From Aselliscus stoliczkanus (Eukaryota > Chordata > Mammalia > Chiroptera > Hipposideridae), in assembly GCA_033961575.1 (NCBI GenBank), contig CM066737.1:87540271-87604270 (forward strand): 64,000 nt of DNA. Reading direction: 5' to 3'. Under the pieces are notes generated by a model that saw only the letters and a program-made list of their open reading frames with translations, was not told where the DNA came from and did not search any database. Shown here piece after piece: positions 1 to 12,400 of the stretch (positions are counted from its first letter, which is position 1; each line of letters starts with the position of its first letter). The translations under genes and the position numbers were made by a program.

Positions 1-2799
1 GAGGGACACCAGCTTACAGGGGACATTTTCAGTTGTGCAGATGTTGGTCTTAACAAAGCCAGCAGGAGACCTTAGCCCTGCCCAGAGCCCCGAAGGCAAT
101 TTTAATTTTGTTTATCATGAAAACTCTCTGGTAAGATCACATCCATTCTTATCTCCTCAAAACCCTAGCTCCATCTCAATTCCCTGCAAGATGGAGTTTC
201 ATAGCTACTCTGATATTTCCTTCATTTGCTGGGAGCCTGCTCATTTTTTATTATTAGCGTGTGGAGGGGCTTTCATACGAGGCATACCAGAAGGGATGCT
301 TTTGCAGTCTTCCTTGTCTGAGACCTCTGTTGTTTTCCACCTTTGTCCTTGAAACACTGTATCTTTGTGATTGCAAGGACCTACTCTTGCCAGCCTCCTG
401 GCTTCCTTATCTTATCTCTCTCTTCTATCTATCACACTACCCTGTTCTCCTAAAATGAGTATGCATACTTTAAAAAATCCCTCCTGTTCAACACTTTTAT
501 CATAACCTAGTGAATCCCAAAAGATATTTTCAGCAAGAATACACATGTCCTTCCTATTAAATAGTCAAAGGAGCCCTTGAATCTCAGCAAAGATTAAAGG
601 ATACTCTAGCCAATCTAATGTACTTTCCAGAATGGCATTAAAAGATGGAAAGATAGGAATATTTTGTTCCAGTGCCACATACTATGTTATTAATAGTGCC
701 ATGGAGGACTTCTCTTTGAACTTATAAAAGCTCAGAGATGCCAACCCGGTTTCCCTTGTCACTGTCTTTCCAATTTCCATTTAAAATTGTTAGCCTGAAA
801 AATAATGCCCATATTGAGGAGTAAGCAGCTTTGAACAAAACTGTGCAATAGACAGCGTGTGTTTGGCATCTTTTGCTTTCTCCTTTTTTTTAAGTGCAGA
901 GCATCCTTTTCAGGGCGGCCTATCTAGTGCCTTCTGTACCAGGCAGTTCCTGCTCTGGTCTTCTGAGGGCCTCTCTCACACACTGCTATCCTTTCCTTGG
1001 AGAAGACGATCTCTACCCCTCTTCACTCCTACCCCTCTGCTTCAACTCCTTTTCGTCACAGGATGGATTCTGGGAAGGAGCCTTTGAGTTAAGCAGGCAG
1101 GATGTCAATTAAGGCCTGCCTTTGGGACTAAACACCTGTAGAAGGGAGAGAGAGGGTGACTGGAGTGAAAAGAACTAGAGCTGTGATGCACATCGAAGAA
1201 CAGTGTTATTCAACCCCATGGGGAACTTGGAGCTAGAATGAGCCTTTGAGTTGTCCTGAAATGACTCTTTATACTATTTCCCTCCTCAGTCACTGGATGT
1301 GGGCTGTCTTATGAAGGGTGTGACCTTAGGTGACATGACAGCAACTCAGATAGTTCCTGAGGGGGACTCATAGCTGGAGGCTGCCTGAAGACATCTGATG
1401 CAACAAACCCTTACTTGCAGGAGAATTTTGGTGGTGTGTCTCCGTGTCCATCTGCCTTTCTCTGCCCAGTTAACTCCTAGTCACATTTTGAAATCACTGC
1501 TCAAAGACATTTCAATTTTTTCCTTTTCAAATTAGATGTATAGCTGTATGCATGCACACATTTGTTTAAATTTCTCTCTTAGGGACAGTAAGCCTTGAGT
1601 GTGGGAAATTTTTCTGTTAAAGATTCACCTTAGGACCAGCTCAGTGTCTGACTGAAGGTTGAGCCTTAATAATGATTTCTTGGTAACTGTCTTTTATGTA
1701 GGTAAAGAAAAACTGATTCTCATCACCCCTATTTTTTTCCTTAGCAACATTTGCACTCAAGTACAAGCAATACCAATAAGGCTGAGGCTGGTAGCTGAAT
1801 TAGTGATATAATGATGCTAAAGGAATTTTGGATTGAATAGTGGGTTGTCCTTTAACATGATAAGCATAGAGGGCAGCATTTCGTAAATGAATCCTATTTA
1901 TCATGGGAGGGTAGCCTGATCAGTAGAAATCCATTACTACCACTGAACCAGTATCTGCAGATTCCAATCCTGGCTCCTCAAAGGACACACAGTACACATT
2001 CGCCAATTGCGGTACATGGAACTTGCACTTTAAAACTTTAGAAAGTGATGAGAAAAATGATGTATCTTACATAACTATTTGACCTATTTCCTCACTGGGT
2101 GACTGGCTAAATAAGCAGGTCAGGAAGGAATTAAAAAAAAAAAAAACAACACCTAGATAATCCTCCTCTAATACATTTAGCTATCAAGGGATGGTGACAA
2201 ATACATGCAAAGATTTCACATCTTCAAATCATTACCATGTTTACAAAACATCATCTTAAATCCTTTTCAAGTACTTTAAAGTTAGATTTAATAGTCTATC
2301 CTAAAATTTTCATTGAATCTTTCATAAAAAGATGACTAACATTTGGAGATGTTAAAAATATGTGTTTTCCCCAAAGGCATTTGTTAACTTCTGCACAGAT
2401 GAAGAAGCAAAATAAAATGTCATATTTAGAATACACAATAAATATTCATCATCTGATCAAATGGTGGTGGATATATAGACCTTATACTAAACAAAAGGAA
2501 AGTCCTTGGTGGTAACACCTAATCACAGTTATTTACGTACTTCCTTCAAGTATGTAAGGAGCCTGGCTTATATTAAAGAAACAGACTAGTAATTATTCCT
2601 GTAATAGAATATGTTTGTGCTATAATGAGGTGTCACTGCATTCTTGAAACCTAGAAAAAATGTTTCGAAGGGATTTCAACATCAAATTAGTAGGAAGAAT
2701 GAATCTTCGAAATACAGCCTGCAGAGTGGCATTTGCATATGCACAAAGCCTAGGCAAGAAGAGAATGTTCAGAAAACAATAAAAAAAAATACACGCAAG

Positions 2800-4466
2800 A
2801 GTCTGGCCTTTTTCTCCTTCTGCATAGTCTGGGTTTCTGCTTCCCTCGGGGTAGGGAGTAAGGTGGAGGCCAACCCTGGGGCTCTTAGATTGAACCTTGA
2901 CCCTGACCCATAGACTCCTGGCTCATCCCACCTGGCGATGCCTTCCAAGGCGGTGCCTTTCTTGGCTGCATTCTGTAGGCCAGCACGCCTCTTCCTGTTA
3001 GTTAGCTCAAAGACCACCTCCTGGGGGGAACGTGGAGTCTCTATGCTCATTTCCTTTGTGCACTACTTGGGGTCCTCAGCAGTCGCCTTCCTCCCGGCGC
3101 CCCGACAGAGTTTCTGGTGGCTTTCTGCTTCCTTTTGCTGATACCATGCAGCTGAACAACAGGTGGCTGGGCTTGTGCCGGCTCACGATGCAATTCTTGT
3201 GCTGCGTCACGGTGGCCCTCACCTACTTCGCCGTCTCCATCGGACGTGGCTTCCAAAGCAGCCGAGGTGTAGGGATTCTTTGCTGCCATCGTGTTTGCAA
3301 CTGACTTCTACCTGATTTTGAACGCTGCGGCCGAATTCCTCCAAGGGGACACCCTGCAGGCGAGACCATAGCTGACAAGGTTCCGACTGGCTGTAAGGAG
3401 CCACGCGGGTCCTCATTCCTGCTCTGCATCTTGTGTCCAGGTGACCTTGCGTGTTGAGAGGGAGGGGTGACTTCTCAAGGAGTAGCCACTGGAGATGATG
3501 ATGGACCTGGCCTCCTCACAACCCCATGGTGATATTCCTGAGCCCAGCCCACCAGACGGTGCATTTGGCCTAGCAGTATCTAACCACTCTGCACGTGAGG
3601 GCATCTTAAAAGTTCTGCACCATCTCCTCTTTCTCCCCATGTCTGTCCCACAGACCTTAAGGCCTTAAACCTGTATGCCAAAAATAAACACGAAGATATA
3701 AAGCAGATAGAGCCTGCGTGGGGCTATTGGGAGGTCAATTAAGGCAGAAACTATCACAAGGCCAACTTGCCTGGCCCCAGTGGTGTTTCTGTTTGCGTTT
3801 GGTGTCTCTGTTCGTGCCAGGTGCTTTGTTGAGAATGATCCAAGATTCTTTTATTCAGGGAGCAGCAGTACCTCTTCATTCCTGAGGCAGGGAGAAAACC
3901 GACCTTTGCCCTATCTAGGAGAGAATGGGTCTCAGGGTCCCTAACTGGCACCTCACGCCCTTGGAGATCATGTCTTTCGGTGACATAACTATTCTGGGTC
4001 TCAGACTGTTTCATGGAAAAGCGGTAGACTTGCTTATCAGGTCCAGAAGATCAAGGGCACCAAACGATGAAATAACACTGACAGGGTAGCTAGGCAGGCC
4101 CAGCCAAACCTTCTCTTTCTCTGGGGCCCTGCAGCAGGTGAGAGATCTTCCACTCAGGACATGTGTTTCTAGATGCCAGAGCAGGTCTCCTGACCACCTC
4201 CTGAGAGGTGAGATGTACCTTCTGTGTTCACTTAAGGACCTATGCTGTGTATGTATTTTCAGTGGGATTTTGTACTTTATATAATTATTTTTTAATACGA
4301 AAGTGGCATTTCCAGTAGCCCAAGAGGCCTTGTAAATGAACCAGAGTTCGGGACCCATGCTTTGGGCACTTTGTAACCTTTGTTCTAGCATGTGAATCTC
4401 TTACACTGAAAGAAGCCCTAATGAATTAAACCAGACTGACTACCACAAAAAACAAAAACAAAAAAG
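2800..4466 (+). pseudogene. CMTM3: Processed pseudogene of CMTM3 (MARVEL-domain chemokine-like family)
   Basis: Between about 2,880 and 3,380 three frames together spell a CMTM3-like MARVEL protein. One frame gives SFVHYLGSSAVAFLPAP (3050-3100). The next gives FADTMQLNNRWLGLC and FLCCVTVALTYFAVSI (3137-3242). A third, around 3275-3350, reads like ATDFYLILNAAAEFLQGD (first residues inferred across a frameshift). The family protein has FADAMQLNDKW, VTAALIYFAISI and ATDFYLIFNDVAKFL at these places. No introns are visible, several frameshifts are needed, and base composition is GC/CpG-rich against an AT-rich background. All of this fits a retrocopied mRNA. The stretch to about 4,440 is probably its 3' UTR: it ends with AATTAAA (about 4425) followed by an A-rich tail (4446-4466). 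An earlier AATAAA sits near 3684. The working gene would encode a four-pass membrane protein; this copy cannot. The coding match is confident; the 3' UTR extent and exact 5' end are inferred. Confidence 0.8.
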
Positions 4467-4659
4467 GACACTATAAAACAAAAATCCAGGACATTACAAA
4501 ACATCCACAGGTTTTAGGGATAAATATTCCTTTCTTTTGTTGATTTTTTTGTTCATTTTAAATTGGCAAACTCATTTCTATCTTTTTCTTTTTTCGTTTT
4601 GTTCAGTACACATAATTCGTATAATTTTTAGTTATAGTATAATCCTAGGAGTTTCATCT

Positions 4660-4800
4660 TACTATAGTTTGTCTTTTGATTCTTATGACAACCTTGTATG
4701 TATAGTTTAAGAAACAGAGGCCTAAAAATGGTTAAGGTGCCCAATTAACACAATTCATTAATAGCAAAGGTAAAAATTTGAACCTAGGCTTTGAAAAAAA
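4660..4800 (-). repeat. MIR SINE fragment
   Basis: The + strand shows the reverse complement of the MIR core: acaaccttg, then aagaaacagaggcctaaaaa, and later tttgaacctaggct. It is old and diverged. Confidence 0.6.
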
Positions 4801-4909
4801 AGCCCATTCTTTTAGCAACTGTTTTATTCTTACACTGAAACCACTTTTAGTTTGTATAGTTCTTATTCAGGGAGTGCATTTTCTTACGAACATTTTTTTC
4901 CACACGTAG

Positions 4910-5082
4910 GTCAAAAATGTAATGAAAAATATCATGGCTGGATTGCAACAAACCAACAGTGAAAAGATTCTCCTGAGCTGGGTCCGACAATCAACTCGTA
5001 ATTATCCACAGGTTAATGTCATTAACTTCACCACCAGCTGGTCCGATGGTCTGGCTTTGAACGCTCTCATCCATAGTCATAG
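4910..5082 (+). CDS. DMD: Dystrophin exon 6 (CH1-CH2 linker and start of CH2 domain)
   Basis: This exon encodes 57 full codons plus two bases, starting in phase 0 with [14 protein letters not shown], then [20 protein letters not shown] and ending [14 protein letters not shown] recognise it as dystrophin rather than utrophin, because utrophin differs at several of these positions, notably after WVRQ and before LFDW. The 173 bp length and phase 0-to-2 boundaries match human exon 6 (c.358-530, residues 120-177). The acceptor is a pyrimidine-rich catttttttccacacgtag, and the donor after ATAG is gtaagg, close to consensus. The segment belongs to the tandem calponin-homology actin-binding domain, which ties cortical F-actin to the sarcolemmal dystroglycan complex. 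No stop or frameshift is seen, so it looks functional. The next exon is 7.3 kb downstream on the same strand. Confidence 0.97.
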
Positions 5083-5088
5083 GTAAGG
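5083..5088 (+). other. DMD: Splice donor of exon 6
   Basis: The sequence ATAG|gtaagg keeps GT, A at +3, A at +4 and G at +5, so it is close to the consensus donor. Confidence 0.9.
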
Positions 5089-5936
5089 AGACTGCTAAAA
5101 TATTGAATGATTTTTATAAGTATTAGTTAAGAGACTGAGTTTTTTCTCTAATGTGGTTCCATATAATTTCCCACTATGCAAAATGTTAAGTGTGTTGACC
5201 ATATTGATCTAACCATGCACTGGAATACACTGAATAATAATATCCTATTTTTATATGATATGTCATTTAGTTGTTGAAATATAAAAATTACTGAGCATGT
5301 ATGTGGTTATGGTGGGGGAGGGGAATTGACATCTTTGTAATTGGGTCTCTGTCAGAAAATGAAGGTTGTAGTCTGATCTTGCTAAGAATGCAGTTGGTCT
5401 TTCTGTACAAATAAAGTGTTAGTATGATTTTAAATAATGGAGCTAGATATGGTTCCAAATGTCATATGAGTGGCTGTAGTAAAATCAATTACCATCATCA
5501 GATTAATCATGAGGAAAAGAAACATTTCTCTTGTCTGATACACACTTAGATAGGAAATACCATAAGGCTCTATATTTTTTATATTTCAGACTTAATAGAG
5601 ATTCTGAGCATCTTAGTAACCAAGGCAAAGAGCAGACCACTATTAAATCTATGACTCATTGCTCAGGATTCAAAAGAAAATTGCTCTGGAATAGCAAAGG
5701 AATTGCTGTAAAACATGAGAGTTAGCTCTGTGGATCTTCATTAAGATAATTCAGTGTAATATAGTGAACTAAATGTCTTTAACTCTATTCCATGTGATAT
5801 TATATTTTCTAATATAACAAAATACTTGTTTGCATTTTCTTGTGTAAAAAAGCCTAGTAAATGAATTAATAACAGTTCAAGTAAAAGCAAAATAGCACAT
5901 AATGTATTCATATGTATTACATGTAATACAGAAATG

Positions 5937-5939
<3 letters not shown>

Positions 5940-5984
<45 letters not shown>
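5940..5984. repeat. (TA)n microsatellite
   Basis: About 20 uninterrupted TA units lie in intron 6, roughly 0.9 kb after exon 6. Confidence 0.98.
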
Positions 5985-6723
5985 CAGTATATTACATTTA
6001 CTGTAAGGAATATCTACTTTGGTTTTCTTGTTATCCATCTGTTTTACCCAGCCCAGTCCCTGGGGTCACATACATCTCCTTATTAACTGTTTGAAAGGCC
6101 ACTGCACTGCATCTTCCCTCATTTCTAGTGCAGTTTAGCTTTTCTCATTTTGATCTTTCTTTTCTTGACGAGTCTACCATTTTCCTTTGCCAATCTTGCT
6201 TCTAGGAAAGTCCAGGTTATAAATTTTATTCACTGTAAAGCTCAGTTCAAGAGCAAACACTCTCTAAATAAGCATCTTCAGCAGATATCTTGCTCCAGCT
6301 GGGTTTAATTAACACCATCCTGTCCGAATATCCAGGTGATTGACTCAGCAACCTGAGTTTTGAAAGGAGGCAGCCTCTTTACTCAAATGGGCATGTTAAG
6401 CAATGGTAACACCTTGGTTTAGTAAGTATGACATGAAAAAAAATACTCCACAGCTTCAATACAGCCCAATGGGAAGGGATATAGACGTTCATTCTACATT
6501 ATAAGTCAGTACTCACTTATTCAGCCACATGCTCCCAGCAAGGGCCTGCACATAGTGACCTTGTACACAATTCAGATGAACAGAGAAAGGGAGGATAAGG
6601 CTCTATGGTCTTTGTTAGCTCTTTAACATTTTCTTTTCAAGTGGAAGACCTCAATCCTGCAAGCATGTTCACACACCACATTTGTTCATATTCTATTTCG
6701 TGATTTCTGCATATATTTGTAAG

Positions 6724-7264
6724 TACCATATTTTGCTGTATATAATGTGTTCCCATGTATAAGGCACACCCACATTTGTGGCCCAAACTTGCAGGGCAAA
6801 AATCTTGCATTTAAATTTTTAAATTCAATTATTTGTTTACATTTAGGTACCTGTTTTTTGTATTATAATGGAATTTTAACATTTTAAAAAACATATTATG
6901 GTACAATAAATTTTATGTAACAAATAATTACAAAACACAAGAACCAGATACAAGGTAGAAGAAATTTTATGTACCAGTGACAAATTACAATATTTATGTA
7001 TCATATAAGACCAAGAACTCTTCGTCGTTGCAAGTTCGTTGTAAGTTCAACAAAACCAATTACTGTATTCCAGGGTATTATTTTGCATATGGATATCGTT
7101 ATTGATTTCTAAAGTTACACTTTTTAACTCATAAGCATAAATAAAAAGCATTAAAAACATTTACATAGATACAGAATTAGTACTACCCATGTATAATGTG
7201 CATCCTTATTTTTCCCTCACAAATCTGGCAAACCCATGTGCATTATACACATCAAAATACAGTA
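6724..7264. mobile_element. Unassigned DNA-transposon fossil with inverted ends
   Basis: The left end taccatattttgctgtata (6724 on) is mirrored by the right end tgatgtgtataatgcacatg read on the opposite strand (up to 7264), with only a few mismatches over about 25-30 bp. Subterminal motifs recur too: catgtataaggcacaccca on the left, and catgtataatgtgcatcc about 75 bp inside the right end. The 541-bp interior has no useful ORF. I cannot assign a superfamily, and no clean target-site duplication is visible. Confidence 0.6.
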
Positions 7265-8984
7265 GTAATACTGTAAACATACCCAGATTGCTCTGCTGCA
7301 TCTGTCCCTGACCCACTCATTTTCTCTCAAAATATCTTCGTATATTTATTCTCTCCTGTTGTGTTGAATGAATCATCCATAGCTACCTTTTATGTATATT
7401 GTTGTTACTTTTCAAGAGGTTTCTCACAGTTGATAATGCTCTTTCAAGAATCTCCTCCCTCTTCTTTTTGTCTTTGACAGATGTTCATATTGTTTATCTA
7501 AAGAAAAAATGGTTGAACTTTTTTTGCCAGGTGATTGCCGTTGGAAAACTTAGGAAGGTCATGAGGTGTTTTCATTTCAATAATTGAGTGACTAAGCTAT
7601 ATATTATAGAACAAAGGCATGCACTTAATATTAGAACATTAGGGATTGACAAAGAGCCTTTTCCAAAGGTTAGGATGTTGATGGCTTTATATCTATTCAA
7701 GGCTAAATTTTATCTTAATATGTAGGAAATTAATAGTATTATATTAAAATAAATGCCCACAACTGTGCTGTTAAAAGGAAGCCACAGTCTACTTTTGTGG
7801 GAAAAGAAACAAATGATAATTGATTAGAAATAGGCTCAAATTATGCAGAAAAGTTGCAATAAGTATAAAGTTGCCATTAAATTGTCTTCCTAATTGCTTA
7901 TTTTAGTTTATTACCATAGACGTAACATAGCATGTGGTTTTAAAAGTAAGTCAGATGGGGGGAGAGGTGGGTAGATAAAGGAAAAAAGGAACAATGTGTT
8001 TTCATGACCCCAACCCCATCCCATCCCACTCAGGCTCACTAGATGTAGTCAAGGTCTACAGCTTCTTTTATTCATTCTTTCAGATGGTCTTCATAATTAC
8101 GTTTTTTATTTGCTGATTAGTTGATTTCTGACAGAGTATATATATTTACTCTTTAATATGAAGCTGTAAACCAATACTAATTTTGGACTGTAATAAAGCA
8201 TAAAAAGCATTTATTTGAGCAAAAGGAGCTGCAGTATGGGTGACACAGATTCAGGTAGGGGAGGTGGCCTTTTATGGCAAAAGTTCCCACCCAGGTTCTC
8301 AATGAGGTCCATTTTATGAAAATGAAGCACCCAAATTGTGCAGATCTGATTGGACACGGCAGGTGTTAGTCTGTTGATAGAAAGATGAAACCAGGGTTCC
8401 CTGCAGTGGTTGACTCAGACGTGTAAACAAGTGGGGCATAGTGCAGAAGCCAAGAGTTCAGTTTGAGATCCTTCCCCTTACACAGAATACATAAAAGAAA
8501 TCCCTGTCAGCAAATGGATGCTAGGCTCTTATTATTTATACTTGGTTGACCATGGGGAGTCCATCTCAGCAGATAGATTCCCTCTCGGGGTTCACATGAA
8601 ATGACTTTCTTCTCAGGGTCCACAGAGCCCACACATATTACCTTTCATCCCCATCTATTTCCTAATTAGATTATTATAAGCATTTTATTTTTATAATTAT
8701 TGCCTGTATGACTTACAGTGATATGAGTGCACCTCTTTTTCATCAAGTTTAGACAAGATCTATTGACTACCTGTTGTGAAGAATGAGGAAATTATCACAT
8801 TGATAATTCCATTTTGTTGTTATATTGTCATTCTTGTCTCAAGAATATTTGTAACATTTATATCTATTTTGTTAGTATAGGTGTTCTTGACTAGAGTCTA
8901 AAAATTGAAAATTCATTGCTGTTATTTTATAAATATAACTGACCATAGGACAAAGTAATAGAAGTTAATAATTTTAAGCAATTA

Positions 8985-9190
8985 TTTTTGTAGGCACTGT
9001 TCTAAGTAAAATATCCCATCTATTTCTTAGGATGTAGATCCAATGATTAGCCTCATTTCACAAATTAGAAAACAGAGACACAGAGAGGTTATGTGATTTA
9101 CCTAAGACAATATGGCTAATATGTGGTGGACCCAGGATTTTAATTTACAGAGGACTCTGCTTATCCAGTAGCCTATGTTGTGTCATTCAG
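8985..9190 (-). repeat. MIR SINE
   Basis: The reverse complement of the MIR core is clear: cctcatttcacaaattagaa, gacacagagaggttatgtga, then a diverged tail with tggacccaggatttt. Confidence 0.8.
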
Positions 9191-10689
9191 AATGTTGGTT
9201 TCCTCAGAAGACTGGTGATGCTTGGTTATACATCCTTGTTTATGAGTTATGGTCTAGATAACAAGGGAAGGTATGTGGCTTTTTTCTCCAGTAGGTTAGT
9301 TTTACAATTTTCTATGCATTGGAAAAATCATAGTTATTTAAAATGTAATTAATGATGAATTTTAAAACGATTTAAAACAATTGGAGTAATTTGAATGCTG
9401 GAAGAGACATCAATGGCCATTCAGTACAATTCCTTCTTTTTAAAATGAAAACACTGAAACTCATATAGATTAAATGACTTAGATTAACTCCTCACACAGG
9501 TGGTTAGTTGTAGCCAAGGTAAACGTGAAAGGGATGAAGAGTAAAGGGTTAGAATGCAGAAGAAATTCTATTTTTTCTGTCATACTCATTCAAGCTTGGC
9601 TACTGTACTGTAGGTGAGAAAACTTGTTTCATACTCTCTCACCTAAATATTCTTTTTCACTTCCATCACTGAGAAATGAAGAAATGAAGATGGGTCAGAG
9701 GTTGTATAGGGAAGTTCAAGTTTCCCCAGATAGTGTAGAATTTAATTTTTATTTCTTTATATTCTTTCCAGTACATTCTGAATGTATACATATTTTAGGT
9801 TCTAAAAGATTGTTAGTTGTTTTGGATAACTTGGAGTGTATAAGAAAGATTAGATTTCCTAAGAAGTGCACCAAATTCTGGTGAATTAATCAGTCTAGGA
9901 GTAAGAAAAGAAAAGGAAATGATAGTCCAATGAGCAATAAAATTGTACCTTCATTTTGAATTAGGTTTTAGGAAAAATAGCTAAGCCCATCCTTGTCACT
10001 TCTTCCCTTACAGAGCATGAGTTTTTAATTGGGAATCTATGGACAAACCCAAATGTCCTAAAATTCTGTGTAAATTCTATTTAAAGATATGAACAGAGAT
10101 TTGTTTGGGTAGACATTGCATAGCGCTCATCCGATTCTCAAAGGTATATGCGATCCAAAAAAGGTGAAAAGCCACTTAACTAATGGTTTCCAATATCATT
10201 GGGATAAATTGTAATTCCTTAACATCTGAGGCATTTTGCAAACCCATCCCAATCCCTGCTCCTAACCATATCTCACATCAGTTGATACTGCAAATCTCCC
10301 AACGAAACCAGGCCTGTGAGATCATGATTGACTGAGCACATTCGGCCTCTTTCTTCCCTAAAAGTTTTTTTCTTTAACATCTACTCAACTTAGAATTCAT
10401 TCTCAAACACTTTTCTTAAATCGAAACCCAAACCACCATTTAAGACTCCCTTAAGATTCAAAAAACCTTTCTTGACCTCTTTAGCTTTTAGAAAACCTTA
10501 TATCTTATTATCTTATATCACATTTAAAATTTATTTTATATCACATTTAAAATTTATTTAAATTACAATGTATGCATCTTTTTCCTCATCAGATTTAAAA
10601 TCCTTATAGAATAACGACTACCTCTTACACTTTTTGTTATTTTCTCTATTATTGAGTAAAATGATATTCATGTAGTATGCCCTCATCCA

Positions 10690-11150
10690 TTCTCTGGCGT
10701 AGTGAACAAATATTTATTGAGCCCCTATTGTGTGTCAGGCTGGTTTCTAGAAGTGAACAAAACTGGCAAGAAAAACATTCTGTATCCTAAATTGCACTGG
10801 GGAGATAGATAAATAGGCAAAAATAATTAAAATGTATAAAATGTTAAAAGTAGTAAGTGCTAATGAGAAAAATATAAAGCAGTTGAGAGGAAAAGGAAAT
10901 GAGTTATGTAAGTTTGTTTTGGAAGCATGTGATGAGGGGTAGGGGGGCAATAGTTTGACTTTTGAATAAAGACCCAAAGGATGTGGCAGCCATGTTGTTG
11001 TCTGGGGGAAGAGAATTCCAGGCAGAGGGAACAGCAAATGCAGGAAACTAGCCTGTTTGAGGAACATGAAGAGAGAGGCAAGAAATAAAATCAAAGAGTT
11101 AATGGGGAACAAGACCATGGAGGGCCTTGTAGGTCACAGTTAAATCAGTG
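10690..11150 (-). repeat. LINE-2 3' end, antisense
   Basis: The typical reverse-complement L2 signature is present: acaaatatttattgagcccc, tgtgtcaggctggtttctag, ccaggcagagggaacagcaa and gggccttgtaggtcacag. The ORFs on the - strand here are L2 debris. Confidence 0.75.
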
Positions 11151-11159
11151 AATTTTACA

Positions 11160-11458
11160 GACTCGGATACAGAGAACAAACTGATGGCTGCCACATGGGT
11201 TGGGGACTGGGTGAAAAAGGGAAAGGGATTAAGAAGTACAAATTGGTAGTTACAAAATAGCCATGGGGATGTAAAATACAGGGAATATAGTCAATAATAT
11301 TGTAACAACTGTATATGGTGCCACGTGTGTGCTAGACTAATCGAGGGGATCACTGCATAGATTATATAAATGTCTAACTGCTATGCTGTGCCCCTGAAAC
11401 TAGTATAAACTAATAATGAATGTCAACTGTAATAAAAAAATAAAAAAGTTTTTTACAA
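11160..11458 (+). repeat. L1 3' end
   Basis: It matches the L1 3' UTR seen elsewhere in the window (for example 38290-38550 and 60190-60470): gatggctgccacatggg, gggattaagaagtacaaatt, tagtcaataatattgtaaca, then cccctgaaactagtataaac and an A-rich end. It is strongly 5'-truncated. Confidence 0.85.
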
Positions 11459-12149
11459 AAAGAATTTTACCCCTAAGCAGAGATCTGAGAAGGTTATGAT
11501 GAAATATTTTAACAAATCACTATGGCTGCTCTGTTAAGAATCAATTACCATTGGCAAGGGTGAGGATAGGGGAACAGTTAGAATGCTAATGCAATAATTC
11601 ATACAAAATAAAATGGTGGTTTTGGATTAAGGTGATGGCAGCAGGATAGTGAGAAGTAGTTAAATTCTGTATATATTTCCAACTAAGTGTTGCATGACAG
11701 TGCAAGAGTGGTGCAAGTTGATTCCTAGGTTTCTCGTCTTAGCAGTTTGAATTTGTGATTGGTTATCAAAGGAGGGAGATCTGCAAGAGAAGTGGGTTTG
11801 GGGGAGTGTGATGGGGATGAATCTGAGGCTCAGTTTTGGACCCTTAAGTCTTTTGATATCTCTAAGTGGACATACTGGGTAAGCAGATGAATTTAGAATC
11901 TGGAATTCAGGAAAGAGGCCTGAACTAGGATATCATATTGGAAGTTACTGGCAAATCCACTAGATTGGGTGAGATTTTAACATTTTTGTTGCATGTGTAA
12001 GGTAGAGAAATTCTCCTTTGTTTTCTTCAGGATTTTCAATTCAAATTGGGCCCTATTTAAAGGAGAAACATTATTGAGGGGTAATGAAGAGTAACACTCG
12101 ACTCATAAGGCCTATGGGCATGGGTTATCAATCAAAAATTAGAATTGAA

Positions 12150-12328
12150 GGGAGACCGGTTAGCTCAGTTGGTTAGAGCATGGCACTGACAACACCAAGG
12201 TTTCCAGTTCGATCCCCGCATGGGCCACAGTGAGCTGCACCCTCCCTAAAAGAGTCAGCTATGCCATTTTAGCATGAAAGCAATGTGTAACCAATGACCA
12301 TGACTGTTCACCAATAAAGTTAAAAAAA
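12150..12328 (+). repeat. VES-like tRNA-derived SINE with variant body
   Basis: The head has the polymerase III promoter-like boxes tagctcagttggttagagca and ccagttcgatccccgcatgg. Target-site copies of about 15 bp (aaattagaattgaag before, aaatcagaattgaag after) bracket it. After ctgcaccctccctaaaagag the body (accaatgaccatgactgttc, caccaataaagtt) differs from the other VES-like copies. It ends about 70 bp before exon 7. Confidence 0.85.
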
Positions 12329-12384
12329 ATCAGAATTGAAGTAAATTTTATGAAATATTCTAAGTTGATTTATATTCGTCTTTA

Positions 12385-12400
12385 TATGTATGTGTTTCAG
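12385..12400 (+). other. DMD: Splice acceptor of exon 7
   Basis: The tract tatgtatgtgtttcag ends in AG directly before the split Arg codon. Its pyrimidine tract is short and interrupted by purines compared with that of exon 6. Confidence 0.88.

Larger units (their letters stand above)
1..4909 (+). other. DMD: DMD intron 5, 3' part
   Basis: This is non-coding sequence upstream of exon 6. Positions 1-2800 are AT-rich and hold nothing I can name apart from short A-runs (around 2131-2144); the small ORFs there look random. From about 2.8 to 4.45 kb lies the CMTM3-like processed pseudogene, visibly more GC- and CpG-rich than its surroundings. A MIR follows at about 4.67-4.8 kb. Exon 5 is not in the window. 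Confidence 0.85.
5083..12400 (+). other. DMD: DMD intron 6, complete (7,318 bp)
   Basis: The intron starts gtaagg and ends gtttcag, and it splits an Arg codon (AG|G). It contains a TA microsatellite, a 541-bp inverted-end transposon fossil, a MIR, an antisense L2, an L1 3' end and a VES-like SINE about 70 bp before exon 7. Stretches 5100-5940, 6000-6720, 7270-8170, 9200-10690 and 11470-12130 show no gene or repeat I can identify. A GC-richer block at about 8170-8650 may be an old repeat or LTR, but I cannot place it. Confidence 0.9.

Noticed and set aside
8170..8650. Possible solo LTR or other old repeat in intron 6
   Set aside because: Composition differs from the surroundings but I could not find LTR ends, a target duplication or a second copy in the window.
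12150..12240. Possible functional tRNA gene
   Set aside because: Box A and B resemblance comes from the SINE promoter; the cloverleaf is incomplete and a SINE body and A-tail follow. The same holds for all SINEs here.
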